NCBI GenBank assembly: GCA_965601455.1
Contig: OZ271831.1
Location: 3,410,001-3,474,000 of the forward strand
Source: JANQEU01 sp965601455
Lineage (GTDB): Bacteria > Bacteroidota > Bacteroidia > Cytophagales > Cyclobacteriaceae
Direction: 5' to 3'
Length of the DNA stretch: 64,000 nt
The notes below the pieces were generated by a model. The model was not told the origin of the DNA. It searched no databases and worked only from the letters and a program-made list of their open reading frames with translations. Shown here in pieces: positions 1 to 13,700 of the stretch; positions within the stretch are counted from its first letter, which is position 1; every line of letters begins with the position of its first letter. Made by a program: the position numbers and the translations under genes.

Positions 1-630
1 AGCAGGGAAGATTATCGCGAACACGTAAAAAAAAGAATCTGGATTTTGAACTGTATTCAGCATATCTAACCCTTGAGCAGATGATGCGTACTCTGTAGTT
101 CCTACGAAAAATAGCAATAAAGAAATACACAATATGCCAACCACAACGTACAGGGCCTTAACTCCTAGGTCAGCTCCTTTTGTTAACATCAAAATACTAA
201 GTAAAACCAGAGCAGGACCGCTGATTAATCTCTTGTCATAGATATTAATTCCAAACTGACTTGCATAGGCTATTACCGGATCAAAAGCCTCAGCAAAAGC
301 GATGATGTAGAATGCCACACTTATTGCCTGTGACATAAACAAGGCAACTCCTATTGCTCCACCAATATTCAATCCAAACGATCTCGATATGATGTAATAC
401 TCTCCCCCACCTTCAACTTTCTGGTTTGTTGCAATCTCCGCGATGGCCATGGCTGTGGGTATAGTCACTAGATGACCAAGCAAAACAATTCCGATTGTAC
501 CTAAGAAACCCACGTTTCCAACTGCATAACCAAATCTTAGAAACATAATCGCTCCTAGAATCGTGGATATTGCGGTCATAAAAACCGGTGCTGTTCCAAA
601 ATCTGATTTTTGACTAGTTAGTTTACTCAT
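1..630 (-). CDS. SLC12/APC-type transporter (amino acid permease or cation-chloride cotransporter-like), N-terminal part
   Basis: The reverse strand is open from an ATG at 630 to the window edge, giving exactly 210 codons; the C-terminal part lies outside. The product is an integral inner-membrane protein with about five or six hydrophobic helices visible. The first helix (residues about 17-41) carries TAISTILGAIMFLRFGYAVG, and residues 72-94 carry VEGGGEYYIISRSFG. These correspond to the glycine-rich first helix and the GGxYYxISR segment typical of SLC12-like members of the APC superfamily. Such proteins move amino acids or ions by coupled transport; the substrate cannot be told from this part. 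AGGAG lies directly against the ATG, so the spacing is tighter than a normal ribosome site, and the internal Met18 is an alternative start. The gene is divergent from the rhodanese gene across 86 bp. The family call is firm and the substrate is unknown. Confidence 0.85.
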   Translation of the reverse strand, partial: MSKLTSQKSDFGTAPVFMTAISTILGAIMFLRFGYAVGNVGFLGTIGIVLLGHLVTIPTAMAIAEIATNQKVEGGGEYYIISRSFGLNIGGAIGVALFMSQAISVAFYIIAFAEAFDPVIAYASQFGINIYDKRLISGPALVLLSILMLTKGADLGVKALYVVVGILCISLLLFFVGTTEYASSAQGLDMLNTVQNPDSFFYVFAIIFPA

Positions 631-664
631 CTCCTTAAAACTATCAATAAAGTCCCGACCTTTG

Positions 665-691
665 CCGTTTATTAAACAATTGTCAAAACGG
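665..691. promoter_or_regulatory. Inverted repeat in a divergent intergenic region
   Basis: CCGTTT (665-670) and AAACGG (686-691) form a 6-bp dyad with a 15-bp spacer. It lies inside the 86-bp gap (631-716) between the divergent transporter and rhodanese genes. The position suits an operator for one or both, but the arms are short and chance is possible. I see no convincing promoter consensus in this gap. Confidence 0.2.
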
Positions 692-716
692 AATTAAATA
701 GAATACTTAATAGCAC

Positions 717-1109
717 ATGAAACGAAGTATATTTCTTTTAACACTGATCAATCTATTGATAGTAGTTAGCAGCTCCTGTCAAGATCAATCAGCTGTTGAT
801 CGATTTGATGATTTTAAGAAATTCGATCAATTAGTTGAAAATGGTATCGTTATTGTAGATGTAAGAACACCTGCTGAATTTAATGATGGACACATTAAAG
901 ATGCCATTAACTACAATATTGCCTCTTCAGATTTTAAGAGTAAGATTTCCACATTGGACCCAAATCAACCTGTTTTGCTATACTGCGCTGTTGGTGGAAG
1001 AAGTGCCAAGGCTGGAAAAATATTGGATGACATGGGATTCAATGAGGTATATGACTTTAGCCCGGGTTTCAATGGATGGAAAGGCAAGGGCCGGCCAATT
1101 GAGAAGTAA
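717..1109 (+). CDS. Rhodanese-like domain lipoprotein
   Basis: This is a 130-residue protein. Residues 1-20 form a lipoprotein signal peptide ending in the lipobox VSSSC, with Cys21 as the lipidation site, so the mature protein should be membrane-anchored and face the periplasm. Residues about 30-126 are a single rhodanese fold: VDVRTPAEFNDGHI (47-60) is the CH2-like motif, and the active-site loop is CAVGGRS with catalytic Cys90. Single-domain rhodaneses transfer sulfane sulfur or act in thiol and redox handling; the acceptor here is unknown. The size is normal for the family. The next gene starts 52 bp downstream on the same strand, so the two may share a transcript. The domain call is confident; the physiological role is not known. 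Confidence 0.93.
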   Translation: MKRSIFLLTLINLLIVVSSSCQDQSAVDRFDDFKKFDQLVENGIVIVDVRTPAEFNDGHIKDAINYNIASSDFKSKISTLDPNQPVLLYCAVGGRSAKAGKILDDMGFNEVYDFSPGFNGWKGKGRPIEK

Positions 1110-1161
1110 CCCAAAACGATATTGCCAACAACATCATATTTTTACGTAAACAATTAAAGAC

Positions 1162-1695
1162 ATGAATAAAATACTTATTATCCCTGCGATGTTCATCGTC
1201 ATCAACGTCGCGAATGCGCAGGTTGAAGAAGAAACGCTAGGTCAAATGGTTGACAGAGTCACTTATGCTTGGGATACGGAAGCAGAGGACCTGGAATCAT
1301 ATGATGGATTATTGGAATTCTGCAAAAGCGCTGACTTTAGAAAAGTTAAGATCGACCTTCTTAATGAAATTCATCATATTGATTCAGTCCTTTATGACCG
1401 CGCCCTGATAGCTCAAAAAAGATCCGACGACAAGGAAATCACGAAATTGATTAAGGATATTGAAAAGTTTGAGCAAGAATACAGCATGAAATCATTTATC
1501 AAGTTTCTGAGTGATGAATGCAAGGCGCAACGGGCTATTGAGAAAGATAGTAAAGATCTTAGAGCCGAAATTGGAAGTGAATCCTATGATAGTCAGGTAT
1601 ACATGATTGAACTCGATATGCAGAAATTTGTCAAGCATATTACTAAGAGGGTTGATCTAGTCCGAAAGCATGTCCATAAATTGGAAATAAAGTAA
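1162..1695 (+). CDS. Exported protein of unknown function
   Basis: I do not recognise this 177-residue protein. Residues 1-19 are a clear Sec signal peptide (hydrophobic IIPAMFIVINVA, then NAQ), so it should be periplasmic or secreted; there is no lipobox cysteine. The mature part is highly charged and appears almost entirely helical, with Lys/Asp/Glu-rich stretches at 85-130 and 150-175 that could form a helical bundle. There are two cysteines, Cys54 and Cys120, which might pair. It follows the rhodanese lipoprotein by 52 bp and ends just before a strong terminator, so the two could be a two-gene unit; a thiol link between them is speculation. Confidence 0.75.
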   Translation: MNKILIIPAMFIVINVANAQVEEETLGQMVDRVTYAWDTEAEDLESYDGLLEFCKSADFRKVKIDLLNEIHHIDSVLYDRALIAQKRSDDKEITKLIKDIEKFEQEYSMKSFIKFLSDECKAQRAIEKDSKDLRAEIGSESYDSQVYMIELDMQKFVKHITKRVDLVRKHVHKLEIK

Positions 1696-1717
1696 GCTGC
1701 GAATAGCATTCATTTGC

Positions 1718-1752
1718 AAAAAAAAAAGGTCTGTTTTCGCAGACCTTTTTTT
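1718..1752. terminator. Bidirectional intrinsic terminator
   Basis: GGTCTG (1728-1733) and CAGACC (1740-1745) form a 6-bp stem around a 6-nt loop. The stem is flanked by an A-run (from about 1718) and a T-run (1746-1752), which extend the pairing and give a U-tract in both directions. It lies between the converging ends of the 1162-1695 gene and the giant gene that stops at 1778, and it can serve both. Confidence 0.85.
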
Positions 1753-1777
1753 GTGACTAATTCATTCTAACCAAGAC

Positions 1778-4700
1778 CTAATCGTGGATGATCAGCAGCC
1801 TTCGAGGTTCCCATTTGTATTTAGTGTGATTCAATTGTAGCAGGTACACTCCACTCGCCAGATCTCCTGTTTGAATTTCAAGCTGTCGCTGGCCTTGTTT
1901 CAAAACCCCGAACTTCATTTCACGACCCATCTGGTCGTATACGGCCCAATCTAAGTCTATGTTCCAAGGTTCGGAGAAGGAAACGGTAGTGGATGTATTC
2001 GCAGGATTTGGATAGATCTCAAATGGATCTCCTCTCTCAAGGTCATTTCCTAATCCAGTAACCGTGTTGGCCTTACCATCGATTTCTACAAAAGCAACCT
2101 GATAGATTTCCCGTGTTTCCTCATTCTGAACAAATGTAATTACCCTAAGTTCATCTACATTAAACACCGCGTCGATAGTCCAGTCAATTTCAAATGTGAA
2201 TTGTTGACCACTTGTAACACCTGATCTACTCTTTTCGATAAATCCAGATGCATCCGGCAAAATTGCACGCATGACATTGCGTATTGTATCTGTCGTCGAG
2301 TACAATCCTATCTCCTCATTAGTTATATAATCTTCGATTACGACAAATCTGAAGCTAAGCTCAGTGTTGGCAGGCAGGTCGATCAATGAGGTGAATATTC
2401 CACTAACACGTAGTTCATCATCCGCTTCAGTTTCAATCTGCTCAAGAACGATGTCAAACTCTGGTTCGACAAGCTCCTTCTTATTCAATTCAAACTGATT
2501 CCAACCTAAGAGAGTATTAGCCCTTGAATCCGCATCAATTGCTTTTTCAATGACATCGCCATCCAAAACAGATGTCGGTTCATCAGAGATTCCATAGAAA
2601 CCTCCTCTTGCATTCGGATCTCTTTCATTTCGATTATAAACAAGATCTGTAGGTCTAAGCACTTCACCATCCAAATCGGTGAAGTAATTGATCCATGCGG
2701 TACCGGGACCTGATTTTGTTACACGATCATGTACAATTTGCTCAGCCTCCACACTGTTGGCAGACAATGATGAAGAGAAAGTTTCAAGTAGCACTACTTT
2801 TTGTCGGTCAAAGATTCTGAAGTTATCAAAAGCAAAACCTTCCAGTGGATTACCATTTGCGTCCTCCTTAATCGATGGCCTTGATCCTAATGCAAACCTG
2901 AATCGAATATTGGCCCAATTTGCAGGGTCTACGATGAAATTACCATCCGTATCTTTTTCGTCAATTTTATTGGCTCCAAGTCTCCAATTAAAGTCGGTTG
3001 CCTGGTTGCCATCATTTGTGCTTGTCGTCCAACCATACTGCTCCGGATTATAATTTATGTTCGAAGGATCGTCAATATTTCCAGGGTTTCCTGGAAGTCC
3101 GAGGAAGTTATACCATTCCAATCCGGAATTTCCATCATCAAAACTGAACTCTCCAATAGTACCCCATGTAGCCCCATCATCAACAGAGTATTGAACTACT
3201 ACTCCATCGGTGTTAGCCAGATTGGAGGCGTAGTTAAAGCTCATGGAAGGCTTCTCCATGGACGTAATATCAAATGTTGGTGAATACACCCAAGAGTTTT
3301 CAGCCTCACTATTATTCTCACCCAGACTTCCATAGGCGCCATCTGCATTTGTAATCCAGGCATTTCCTCCCACATTTTCTGGTGCTCTATTCTGATTTAT
3401 TGTTCGACCATTTGGTTGCGCCCACTCCCATGTGCTATACCTGAGAATACTTGCAGAGGCTTGTTCATCATCAATGCGTTCATCAGTGATTCCATCATAG
3501 AACCTATCAACACTGATCTCATCGGTATGCCATCCTTCATCACTGCCATCAAAAGTGTGTAAGATTCCCTCTTGAGGAACGACTACCCTATTCAGAATAT
3601 CCATTTGTCGTGTGATGGTACTGTCGCAATTAGCTGTAGAAGACACTGTTAATACTGCTGTGTATTCTCCAGGCGTTACGAAATCAATAACGTAATCGTT
3701 CAGCATCTCGCGGTTGTCTACTGTAAAATCTGCACGTTGTCTAGTCAACTGATTAAAGACCTCTCCACTTGAGTTGTTGGTAATGGTGAGATCAACCTGT
3801 TCGTATTCTGAGAATCTGAAATCCAAAGAACGTTCTTCGAAGGAGAATACTGTTGAGTTATTCACTGTTATGTCTTCCCATTTGAATCTTGGAGTTGGAA
3901 CAACACCAATGGATTTGGTTTCCGAAACTTCGTTTACACAGCCAGTCAATGTATCAGTTGCTTGTAGAACTATGGTTTTAGGACCACCTCCTATCACAAA
4001 CTTACCGGTTGTAAAAATGGTGACCTGATCATCATCTACATCTCCATCTAAATCGTCCTCGGTAAGAATTTCATCATTATCCACGAACCATTTGAAACTG
4101 GCGGCGGTGTCATTTAGGTTGACCAAGTCAACCTCGAATTCCACCGTCTCGCTAGCACAAGCCTTATTCGCAATGATCACACCTTCAACATTGGAGAAAA
4201 ACGGCAATGGATATGCGGTGATATTGGCATCAACCGTATTTGTACAACCGTTAACATCAGTATGGGTAAATGTAACGTTGTAGGTATTAGTAGGATCATA
4301 ACGCTGCCTATCTTCATCATCGGGATCAATGCTCTTTCTGGCATCTAAAGGACTAAATTCAGCAAGTGCATCAACATCAGATGTAATTCCAACACCAGGG
4401 TCTAACTCCGTATTATCGAAGAATACTTTGAAGTCTGAATCCCCAGTAGAGGCTATAGAAGCTCCAGTTTCTGAGTAGAACCCTTCCAAGAAGAAAGTCC
4501 TCTCAGCAAAAATATCTAACGAGTCATTGAGACAGGTATTGAAGGTATCGGTAACATTATCGTCAATTTTGAAGTCAATATCTGGCAATGGATTGATGAC
4601 AATGTTATCAACCGAGATTGAATCTTTACATCCTTTACCATCAGTAAACCTGTAGTAAATGTTTCTTGTAGTTGACTCTCCACCAATGTTTTTCTTGTCT

Positions 4701-7700
4701 GTTTTGGCGTCTAAGTTGTCGTCATCTGTCAAGTGCATTTGATCCAGATCTATTACAGCCGTACCTGTACTTCCACCTCCAGTTCCACTACTGGTTAATC
4801 CCGTTCCTGACGATGAGTAGTTATCAAACAATGAGAATATTCCAGTACCGCCGATACCCAATGAACTGGCAGTAATTGTTATTTCTCCACTGTTTTCGTC
4901 AATGCAATAGGCATCATTCGTTGATATGTCGTTAAATGTAAGTGTCGGAAGGCCTCTAACTCTTAATGCAACATTTGTGAAATCACTGGTACAGCCATCA
5001 AATCCTTCAGCCGCGTCAATGCTTGTTCGTTGAGTTACTCTGAATAAGAAATCATTATCCTGTTCAGAGGTCAAACCTGTAAGATCCACAGATCCATTAG
5101 GATTGAAGTTCTCACTGGTATTCGCATTAAGCTCCTCTCCAGTTACGAAATCATACCATTGGAAAACAGTGGCAGAATCAGGGAAGTTAGTGGTGTTTTG
5201 TGTTCCAAAATCCGCATTATCACCATTGGTTCCATCCAGTCTAAACAAGTCGATAACATCGTTCTCACAGTACTCATATACCTCAAAAGAATTTGAGCTT
5301 ATGGTCGCCAAATTACCAGAGGCTGTAGTTACAGGATTCTCAGGAATTGGCCTAACACGTAGTGTATCAGGTGTAAATAATGAAGCACAACCATCAAAGT
5401 TTGAGTTGTTTAATCCTATGTCTGAAATAACGCTAGCAAAGAAGAAGTAAGTACCTGGATTTGCCCCCAATCCTCCAGCAATATTTTCATCCGGTGCATT
5501 TGGTGTGTATGTCTGTGCATTAACCGTATCTAGGTAGGTATATGTATCAAAGTCATTAATGTCAGTCGCCGTTCCGGCATGCTGGAACCAGAAATACTGG
5601 CTGGTGGCCGTTGGTGCGCTGATCTGGAAAGTTGGAATGGTATTGTCCTCACACATGAACAAGGTTTGATCGACAACTCCAGGTGCCACTGGAACTGGTC
5701 GAACCCATACTGTAATTTCCAAAGGATCACTTTCTACACCAAAGAAGATATCCCCAGCATAAGTACCACCTCCAACAGTAGCATTAGGTGTACCCTTCTT
5801 GTTTGTAACCTGAGTTACGTAGTAAGTATAAGTACCTGGAGGAACGGTATCACTTGTAAGCGGGAAAGCGAAAGATGTATTCTCCAAATCAACGTTCGGA
5901 ACATCATTCCTCAACTCCGCAGGGGTAATAGTATCCCCTCTGTTGACTGCCACATCAAGTCTCAGTGTACTATCCCCAACATTTAGAGAATCCAGATTAT
6001 TGTACCACTTAAATATTGGATCAGGAGTTAATGGATCAACATCACCTTGAGTAGGATCATCAGAATCATAGGAGATCACTCGTAAGCCTCTCATGTCATC
6101 ACTCAAAGGATTCACTCCTTGATCGTCAGTTTCGCAATAATACTGATTGATTTCACCCGGATCTGCTGAAGCTGTTGAAGTATATTCTGCTGGTGGTTCA
6201 GGTTCATCGTAAATATTAACCCTAACGAGTGTTCCCGGGCTCTCTGACCCGTCATAAGCATCAGATCCAGACTCAATGTCAGTAATCTGAGTAACTAGGA
6301 AGTAGCGACTACCAGTTTGTGTTATACCTGCAATCTTAAGGTCTGAAGCAGTGGCAATTGAATCCCTCACGTCACCGTTGTCATTTGGCACGCTATCAGC
6401 CTCTATTCTTTCACCATTGATGTTACTGACATACCACTTAAAGCGATAATCATTATCTACATTGTAGGAAACTGTCGGATAAGAACTCAATGCATGGAAT
6501 GTAGTGTCTGATGTTAATTTTTCAGCTTCAAAATCAAACTCTACAGAGTCGCCTATCAAACTTGGCATGATTGTTTCCGTTGTGCCACCAGTATGATAAA
6601 ATGTCAAAGTGGTATCTTTGAATGCACTAAACCACCCCACTGAAGGCTTATTTTGAACCGGATAAATGGTAACGTCCAACCTGGTACTATCAGTAGATAA
6701 ACAACCTTGGAACTGCGATGCTTCAGCTGATGTCGTTATCCTGTTAAGCTTGTACGCAATCTGCTTAATATAGAAGGCTGTATCTATTCTATCATTTGTC
6801 GTTGTGGTATAATAGTCAGTTCCGCCATCATCAACCGTGCCCAACTGAGTCAGTGTTGTGTACAGTCCAAAGGCATCCTGGTATTCAATCTCGGCCCTTT
6901 CTGCATACTCTCCGGTATTAAAATCACTTCTCACCGTATCAATTGCTGTGATTGATGCGCCAGCACCACCGTACCAAACATATTCCATTGTGTCTACCGC
7001 TGGACTTGATAGAATATCAGTTAAGGCAATTCGATCATTATAGTCAATGATTGTTCCATCTAAAGCCGTCGCACTACTCACGGTAATCACCGTATCCAAT
7101 AAAGAAGAAGGTGGCCTTACAGGCGCAGGATAAACAACAATATCAATACGAGTGAATTCACTTTGACAACCGTTGAAGTTTGGCTGTGTCGCAATATTTC
7201 TATCGTCTCTCCTTGCAACGAAGAATATGTAAGTTGAATCAGGTGGAGTGTTTGTACTTCCCACCCCAATTGCATTGAATAGCTCTTGAGCAGTAGCTGT
7301 TACATTACCGACTGCATTAATAGCTCCCTGACCCAATGCATCCAACGCGGTACTATCAGTAGGATTCCATGCATCAACGATTACGGTATCCGTTGTTGAT
7401 CTATTGTAATAATACCAATCGTAGAATGCGGTATCAGTGTTTACGGGATCGCCTCCGGCAATACTGAAGTCAAGAATAGATATTCCTTCGCAATACTCGT
7501 AGACATAATAATTGTTTGAAGGATTAACCTCGTCTCCATAGTTATTGGTTACCAAATCAAGGTCAGGAGCATCCGGAACTTCATGTATTACGACTGTTAC
7601 CCGTGCTAATTCGCTCTCACAACCTTCAAATCCTGGGATACCATCGTTACTTGTTTGACTAAAATAGAAGTTATATGTACCCGCTGGTGGTGTGGATGTT

Positions 7701-10700
7701 CCTAATTCAAACAAGTTAAACGGATCTACATCTCTTCCATCTGGTATTGAAATCTGGTTGTTTCCAGCCAAGTCACTGTACCATCGAATTGTGGTCTGGT
7801 ACTCACTCGGTGCATCCGGAACTATGATATTTTCTGGCGTCTCGCCTTCACAGTATTCAAATAGGTATACATCCGTTTGGCCAGGCAGAGTATCTCCATT
7901 TACCATGGACTCGAACTCAATTGTGGGTCTTTCAGGCTTCGCAAAAACAGTTAAGGTATCGGTTATAGTAATTGAACACCCTCCAGCCTCGTTTGCAAAA
8001 GGATCGTCATCGCTTGGAACCCATACATCAATTTGATAAACAATTTCATCTCTGTTCATCATTGAATCCATAGCGGTTAGTCCAATGTCAGCATCTGCAA
8101 GTAAATCCGCAAACACCAATGACAGACCAGGTCCTCCCACTGCACCAAAAGACTTAGAATTAAACCTATTCGTAATTGATCCAATAGGTCCACCTCCATT
8201 GTTCTCTGTCGAATCAGTATTTCCCAATACTGTCAAAATCAAACTGTCTACCGTAACATTCGTTGAAGTGAATGATCCATTTACAAGACTCAACCTTAAT
8301 GCTTCATCCGGACTATCCTCACAATAGTAATCGTCAAGGTTAGAGATTTCACCTGTCGGAAGTGGGTAGATTTCAAACTCATCCGTACCATCAACAAACT
8401 CAGTTGCACCATCACCAACCACCCTATATACAGTGACTCTTTTAGCACCTGACGCTAACGTAGAAAGTGAATCGCTATCTCCTAACCTGAAAAGTTCATC
8501 GAGATCCATTCTCCAGAGACTGTCAGGGAAATTTTTTCCACCAATGGAGTCGGCATTCAGTATAATTCCTGGAGCCTCATAACGTAAGAATGTAAATCCA
8601 GTCGCAACTAAATCACCGTCCACATCAACATCTGGGACTCCGAAGAATAGGAACTCATTTTCGTAGAAATCCTGGAATTCCGCAGGATCCACAAAACCTT
8701 CGTTGTCATCCACGCAGAAATCCCTTTGTGTACTTCCTGATACGCTGCCGGTATAGAAAATCGGGAAGTCACCCGCAACAGGGGCAGCTCCTCCTCCAGT
8801 ATTTGGATAGTCAGCGGTATCACCATAGGCAAGAACATCAAATATCTCATCCGCAGTTTGGAGAACCTCAATAGTAACAATTGTAGTATCTGCACAACCA
8901 GTAGCATTTTCCTCGGCGATATACAGTATCGGATAAAGGCCAACACCAGCACTGGAAGGTGTAAACCTGACACTATCAAACTCGGTATTTCCGGTTACTC
9001 TTGCTCCTCCAAGACCATCGCCAACAAATGACCTTGTGAAAAACTGAAGAGTATCATCGTCATCGTTTCCAATTGCGGTAGCCACAAATCCGCCGGCTGT
9101 GTACCCTAATGAATCCAATCCAGGGAATCCACTTGCGATATTATCGTAGTCCAGATCAGCATAAATGGGTTGTGCATCAGTAAGACTTTCTGAGAAAGTA
9201 ACACCATCAGGAGAAAGTATAGCAACAGGTACTCTTCTACTGACCGTAACCGTAATTGTTGCTTGCGCTGGCGCCGCACATCCATTATTATCAACTACAT
9301 CAAGATCATAGTCAAATGTTTCAACTAAGTAGCCCGATGTATCAAGGTTTTGAGGAGCAAGGAAATTCGGGTTTGCCTGATCGTCAATTGCAACATCATC
9401 AATTGTTGTCGTTTGGACAATTGATCCATCGTAATAGTTACTAAATGTTCCTGTCCAATCCCAGGTATACGATTCAGGAGTATTTGGTAGCGCATTGTTA
9501 GTACCTAGACCTAAAGTAATATCCTCGAAGCTACAAACGGTCATATCGCTGCCAATTAAGACATCTGCATCGGGTTGCCCCAATATGGTAAACCCAACGG
9601 GAATAGTATCACTAGCTGTACCATACGAGTTTACCTGGACAACATATCTATTAATGACTGTGTCGGATGTCAATGTTGTTGATCCATTGAGTTCAGCGAC
9701 CTGAAATTGCATATCTGCATGTTCTACCAACTGATCAGCTTGCGTACTGGTGTAGACCAATGTCCCATCTTGTCTGTACCAGCGATATTCGGTGAAGTCT
9801 CCATTTGATAAGGTAGGAACCGCGGTCAGGTTGACATCAGAATAAGCATAAGCTGTGGAATAAGAAACATCATAACTATCGTCCCGACAGAAGACAATTT
9901 TGTCCGTGCTGATTTCTCCTGCATTGGCGCCAGAGCTCACTAATACGGGATCAGGTACATCTTCAACTTCCAGGAAGAGAATTGGAGTTTGTTGACTCAC
10001 GCTCAAACCATACAAATCGGCATCCCCGCCGGTTCTTACGATGGTACCTGTGGCATTTGGATCCGCACCAGTATAGCGAATACTTAAGCCCGATATTTTG
10101 ATTGAATCTCTATCTAACTCCGTGTTTGCATCAAAAGTTATCTGAATTTCATCTACCGTGATGGTAGCCATTAAGTTAGAAATATCAGTGGACCCATCAT
10201 CAGCAGATGCAATGGTTACTGTCCCAAGACCAGGCTCGAATTCGAAACCATCACTAATTCCAAAAGTTAAGGATTTATTGGCACCTCCATCCTCTCTAAA
10301 GTCATCATCATTGGACTCTCTGATGAATACCGCTGTTTGAAGAGTTTGACTGTTATAAACATTGTTTACCCCAACTTTCAACGTATCCATCACTCCTGTC
10401 CCGATATTGTATGCAAATGTCGAGCTTTCGGTTTCGAACTCCCAGTTTGCCAGTCGATAAGGGTTACCAGAAGCGTCTTCAAATGTACCATCCGGAAATG
10501 TTACAGTGTAGGTAGAATCCGGATGTAGGTCATCGGTGGGATCTATAGTGATCAAAGTAGTTTGATCACCATAAACTTGCGATACATCTACCGCATTTAT
10601 GACAATATCACCATTAGGGCCTCCAGATATGGTAATATCCTCATTCGTAGCGAAAATCAACTCATTGAACTGTAGGAATAAACTATCTCGTAAACCAACC

Positions 10701-13700
10701 CCTGTAGCCATATCAAGTGGAGTAAGAGTTGCAGTCGGTTCAGTGGCCGTTCCCGTAGTGGTCTGAAAGTTCCAATCTACAGTGGTACTAAGTGCAGGCA
10801 GATCTACACCAGATACAAATTCCTCAAAAGTCTGAGCAAGGATATTAACATAGAAATCAATGTCTCCTTCTAAATCCGCTGGATATGGTGGAGAGTAAGT
10901 GAAAACTGTTCTCGAATCACTGATGGTGACGCTTGCTGCATCAGCATCTAACGTATCAATTGATTCTCCACTCAATCCATAATAAAGCACGATTCCATTT
11001 GACCCGTTATCAGAAATCGGATTCATCGGTTGATCAAACGTGATAACAAAATCAGTCGTTAAGGCCACTCCTGTAGCATCATCAGCCGGTGTCAGTCCAG
11101 CGATTGCTGGTGTTTGACTATCAGTAACCGTTGTAAATGTATAAGTCGTTTCATCGGCATCTTGTCCGTCATAGAAATTACCTGAGGCATCAGCAAAAGC
11201 TTCATTATCACCAACAGCATTTCCACTACCTTCAATACCAATTGTGTATGCTACTTGTCCCTTGAGGGTATTTGCTGGAACCAGAAAGGATACCACACTT
11301 CCTTTGTAATTGAAAGAATTGTTAATGGTAGCATCTCCAGCCTCTATCCTCAACACTTCCACACTGGCCAGATCGTCTGGATCATCCAGTTCAATGAACA
11401 ATTCCCCTACATCCGCCGTAACCCTTTCACTGAATTCCATTACGATATAAAAATCGCTGGTAGGCACAGGATTGGCTACACTGGCAGTGAAAATACCAGC
11501 AGCGTCAAAACTAGGTGTAGCTGTGGTATAGTAAGCCAATTGCGTAATTGTTGGGGCATCTGTCTCCGTTGTTGCGGTTGTAAAGTTCCAGGTTACGTTG
11601 TCATTGACTGTAGTCGAAGTATTGTTTGTCGAATAATCCTGGTAGTTATTATTGGTTACCTGAACATAGTAGTTCGTTCCCCCATCCAATGTCGGGTTAT
11701 AAGTAAACACTGAAGTTCCAAGAGTGTTATCAGGAGAAACTGGCGCAGTATCTAAAGTATCTGCAATCACCCCATCCTGGTAAAATACTGTAACATTACC
11801 TACTCCGGCAGTAACTCTTTCAGAGAAAGTCAAAACCAGATTAGGGCTTTCTGATACTTCCGTTTCCCCATCAGTTGGAGTAAAAGTATATGTTGGAGCG
11901 ACCCCTTCGGTAGTAGTTTGAAAATCCCATCCATCGGCACCAGTATACCCTGTGGCTCCCGTAGTGTTGCCTGTATTATCAGCAAATGCATCATCAGGAA
12001 CATTGATTCTATAATAGTTGCTGCCATCAAAGTCCTCTGAAATTGTATAAGTGTAAACAGTATTACCAAGGGTTGGAACCCCTGCAGACAAGGCAATAGT
12101 CTCGATTAATACCGCTGTATTATTTCCAGAGAATGGACTTGGTACTTCAACGGAATTATCATAGGAAATAGTAATGTTTCCAGCCTGAGGATTTACTGGC
12201 TCATCGAAGGTTAAAACCAAATCAGTGTTAATCGCGACTGTGGTAGCTCCATCCACAGGACTAATAGTAAAATTTGGATCGGTAGCATCCGATGTCGTTG
12301 TGAACGAGTAAGTACCATCTGCGGCGATACCAGGGAATACATTTGCCCCTGCTGCACTTTGGTCCTCGATCGCTGTTGAAGGGATGAAAATATTGTATTC
12401 TGTATCTCCGGACAGTGTCAATGCCCCTTCAGAAATACTGGTAAGATCAATGCTCACAAATCGAGGAGTTGTAAAATCTACTCCGGCATTCGCATTCATT
12501 GCAATTTGCTGAACCAGGGTACCGTCTGTGTATTGAATTTGAATGAATCCACCGGCTTGTGGCTGCACAATCTCATTAAACTCAATGGTAATGGTCGGTT
12601 GTAACGCTACTCCTGTTGCGTCATCAGTAGGTGTAAGATTCCACACTATTGGTGCAAAATCATCGTCTTCGGTATCAAAATTCCACTCTCCGGTGGCTAT
12701 TCCAGCAAAAGCAATTCCGTTTACATCCTCCAGTACTCCAGCTCCTATTCTGATCTCATAATTCCCTGTGTTTATCAAAGAATCAAGACCTGCAGCTGAT
12801 AATGGTATAGTTACATGGTTATTCGAAATCGTGACTTCATTCAACGCGTAATTATAGACTACACCGCCACCCTCATAGAGATCAATTGTTCCAGTTCCAG
12901 CGAAAATATCTTCATCGAATATTATTTCATATTCCAAGGTGGTTGCCGGTAAGTTCATTGCATCATCTGCCGGGCTCAGTGTGATAATCAACGGACCATT
13001 TCCATCACTCGTAGCGTCCGTACCAAAATTCCAGGTACTAGCAGTATAGGTTTCATTGTAAACATTAGTGGAGCTAGAAAAGTCCTCAAATGCTCCAGGA
13101 TCAAGTTTTACATGATAGTCCGTTGAAGTCGAAAGTTCAATCCCTGATCCGCCATTTGCAGCAGTCAGATCCATTGTGACGATTGAGTTTGTTTCCCCAA
13201 CAGCATCATCAATGGAGAAAATGGCTCCATTAGCGATTGTTTCCGAATATAAGGTGTCACCAGTGGACTGAATTACTAAATGTAATTGTTGACCACCTCC
13301 TGTGAATTGAATAGGTTCATCAAAACGGATTTGCAATTGGGTCACTGTGGTTGGGTCAATGCCCGAAGAATTATCTGCAGGAGTGTATGAGACCACATCT
13401 GGAGTATCTCCATCATCTGCTTCGGTCGACCAGTTCCATTCGGAATTTGTAGTAATCAAAACAAACGGATTCCCCGAAGCATCTTCAATAGAACCTGCAT
13501 CAATCAGAACATAGTAGTTCCATCCACCTGACAACTCCACTCCTAAAGCTGCCAGATCGATGCTAAGGAGATCATCAGTATCGTCGCTACTAGAAATGGA
13601 AATTGCCGGATCGTTTATAGACACATCGAAAAGCGTATAATCAGTGCCGTTATTTGCATGCAATTCGATATTTCCGCTAGTCCTCACAATAGTTTCATCA

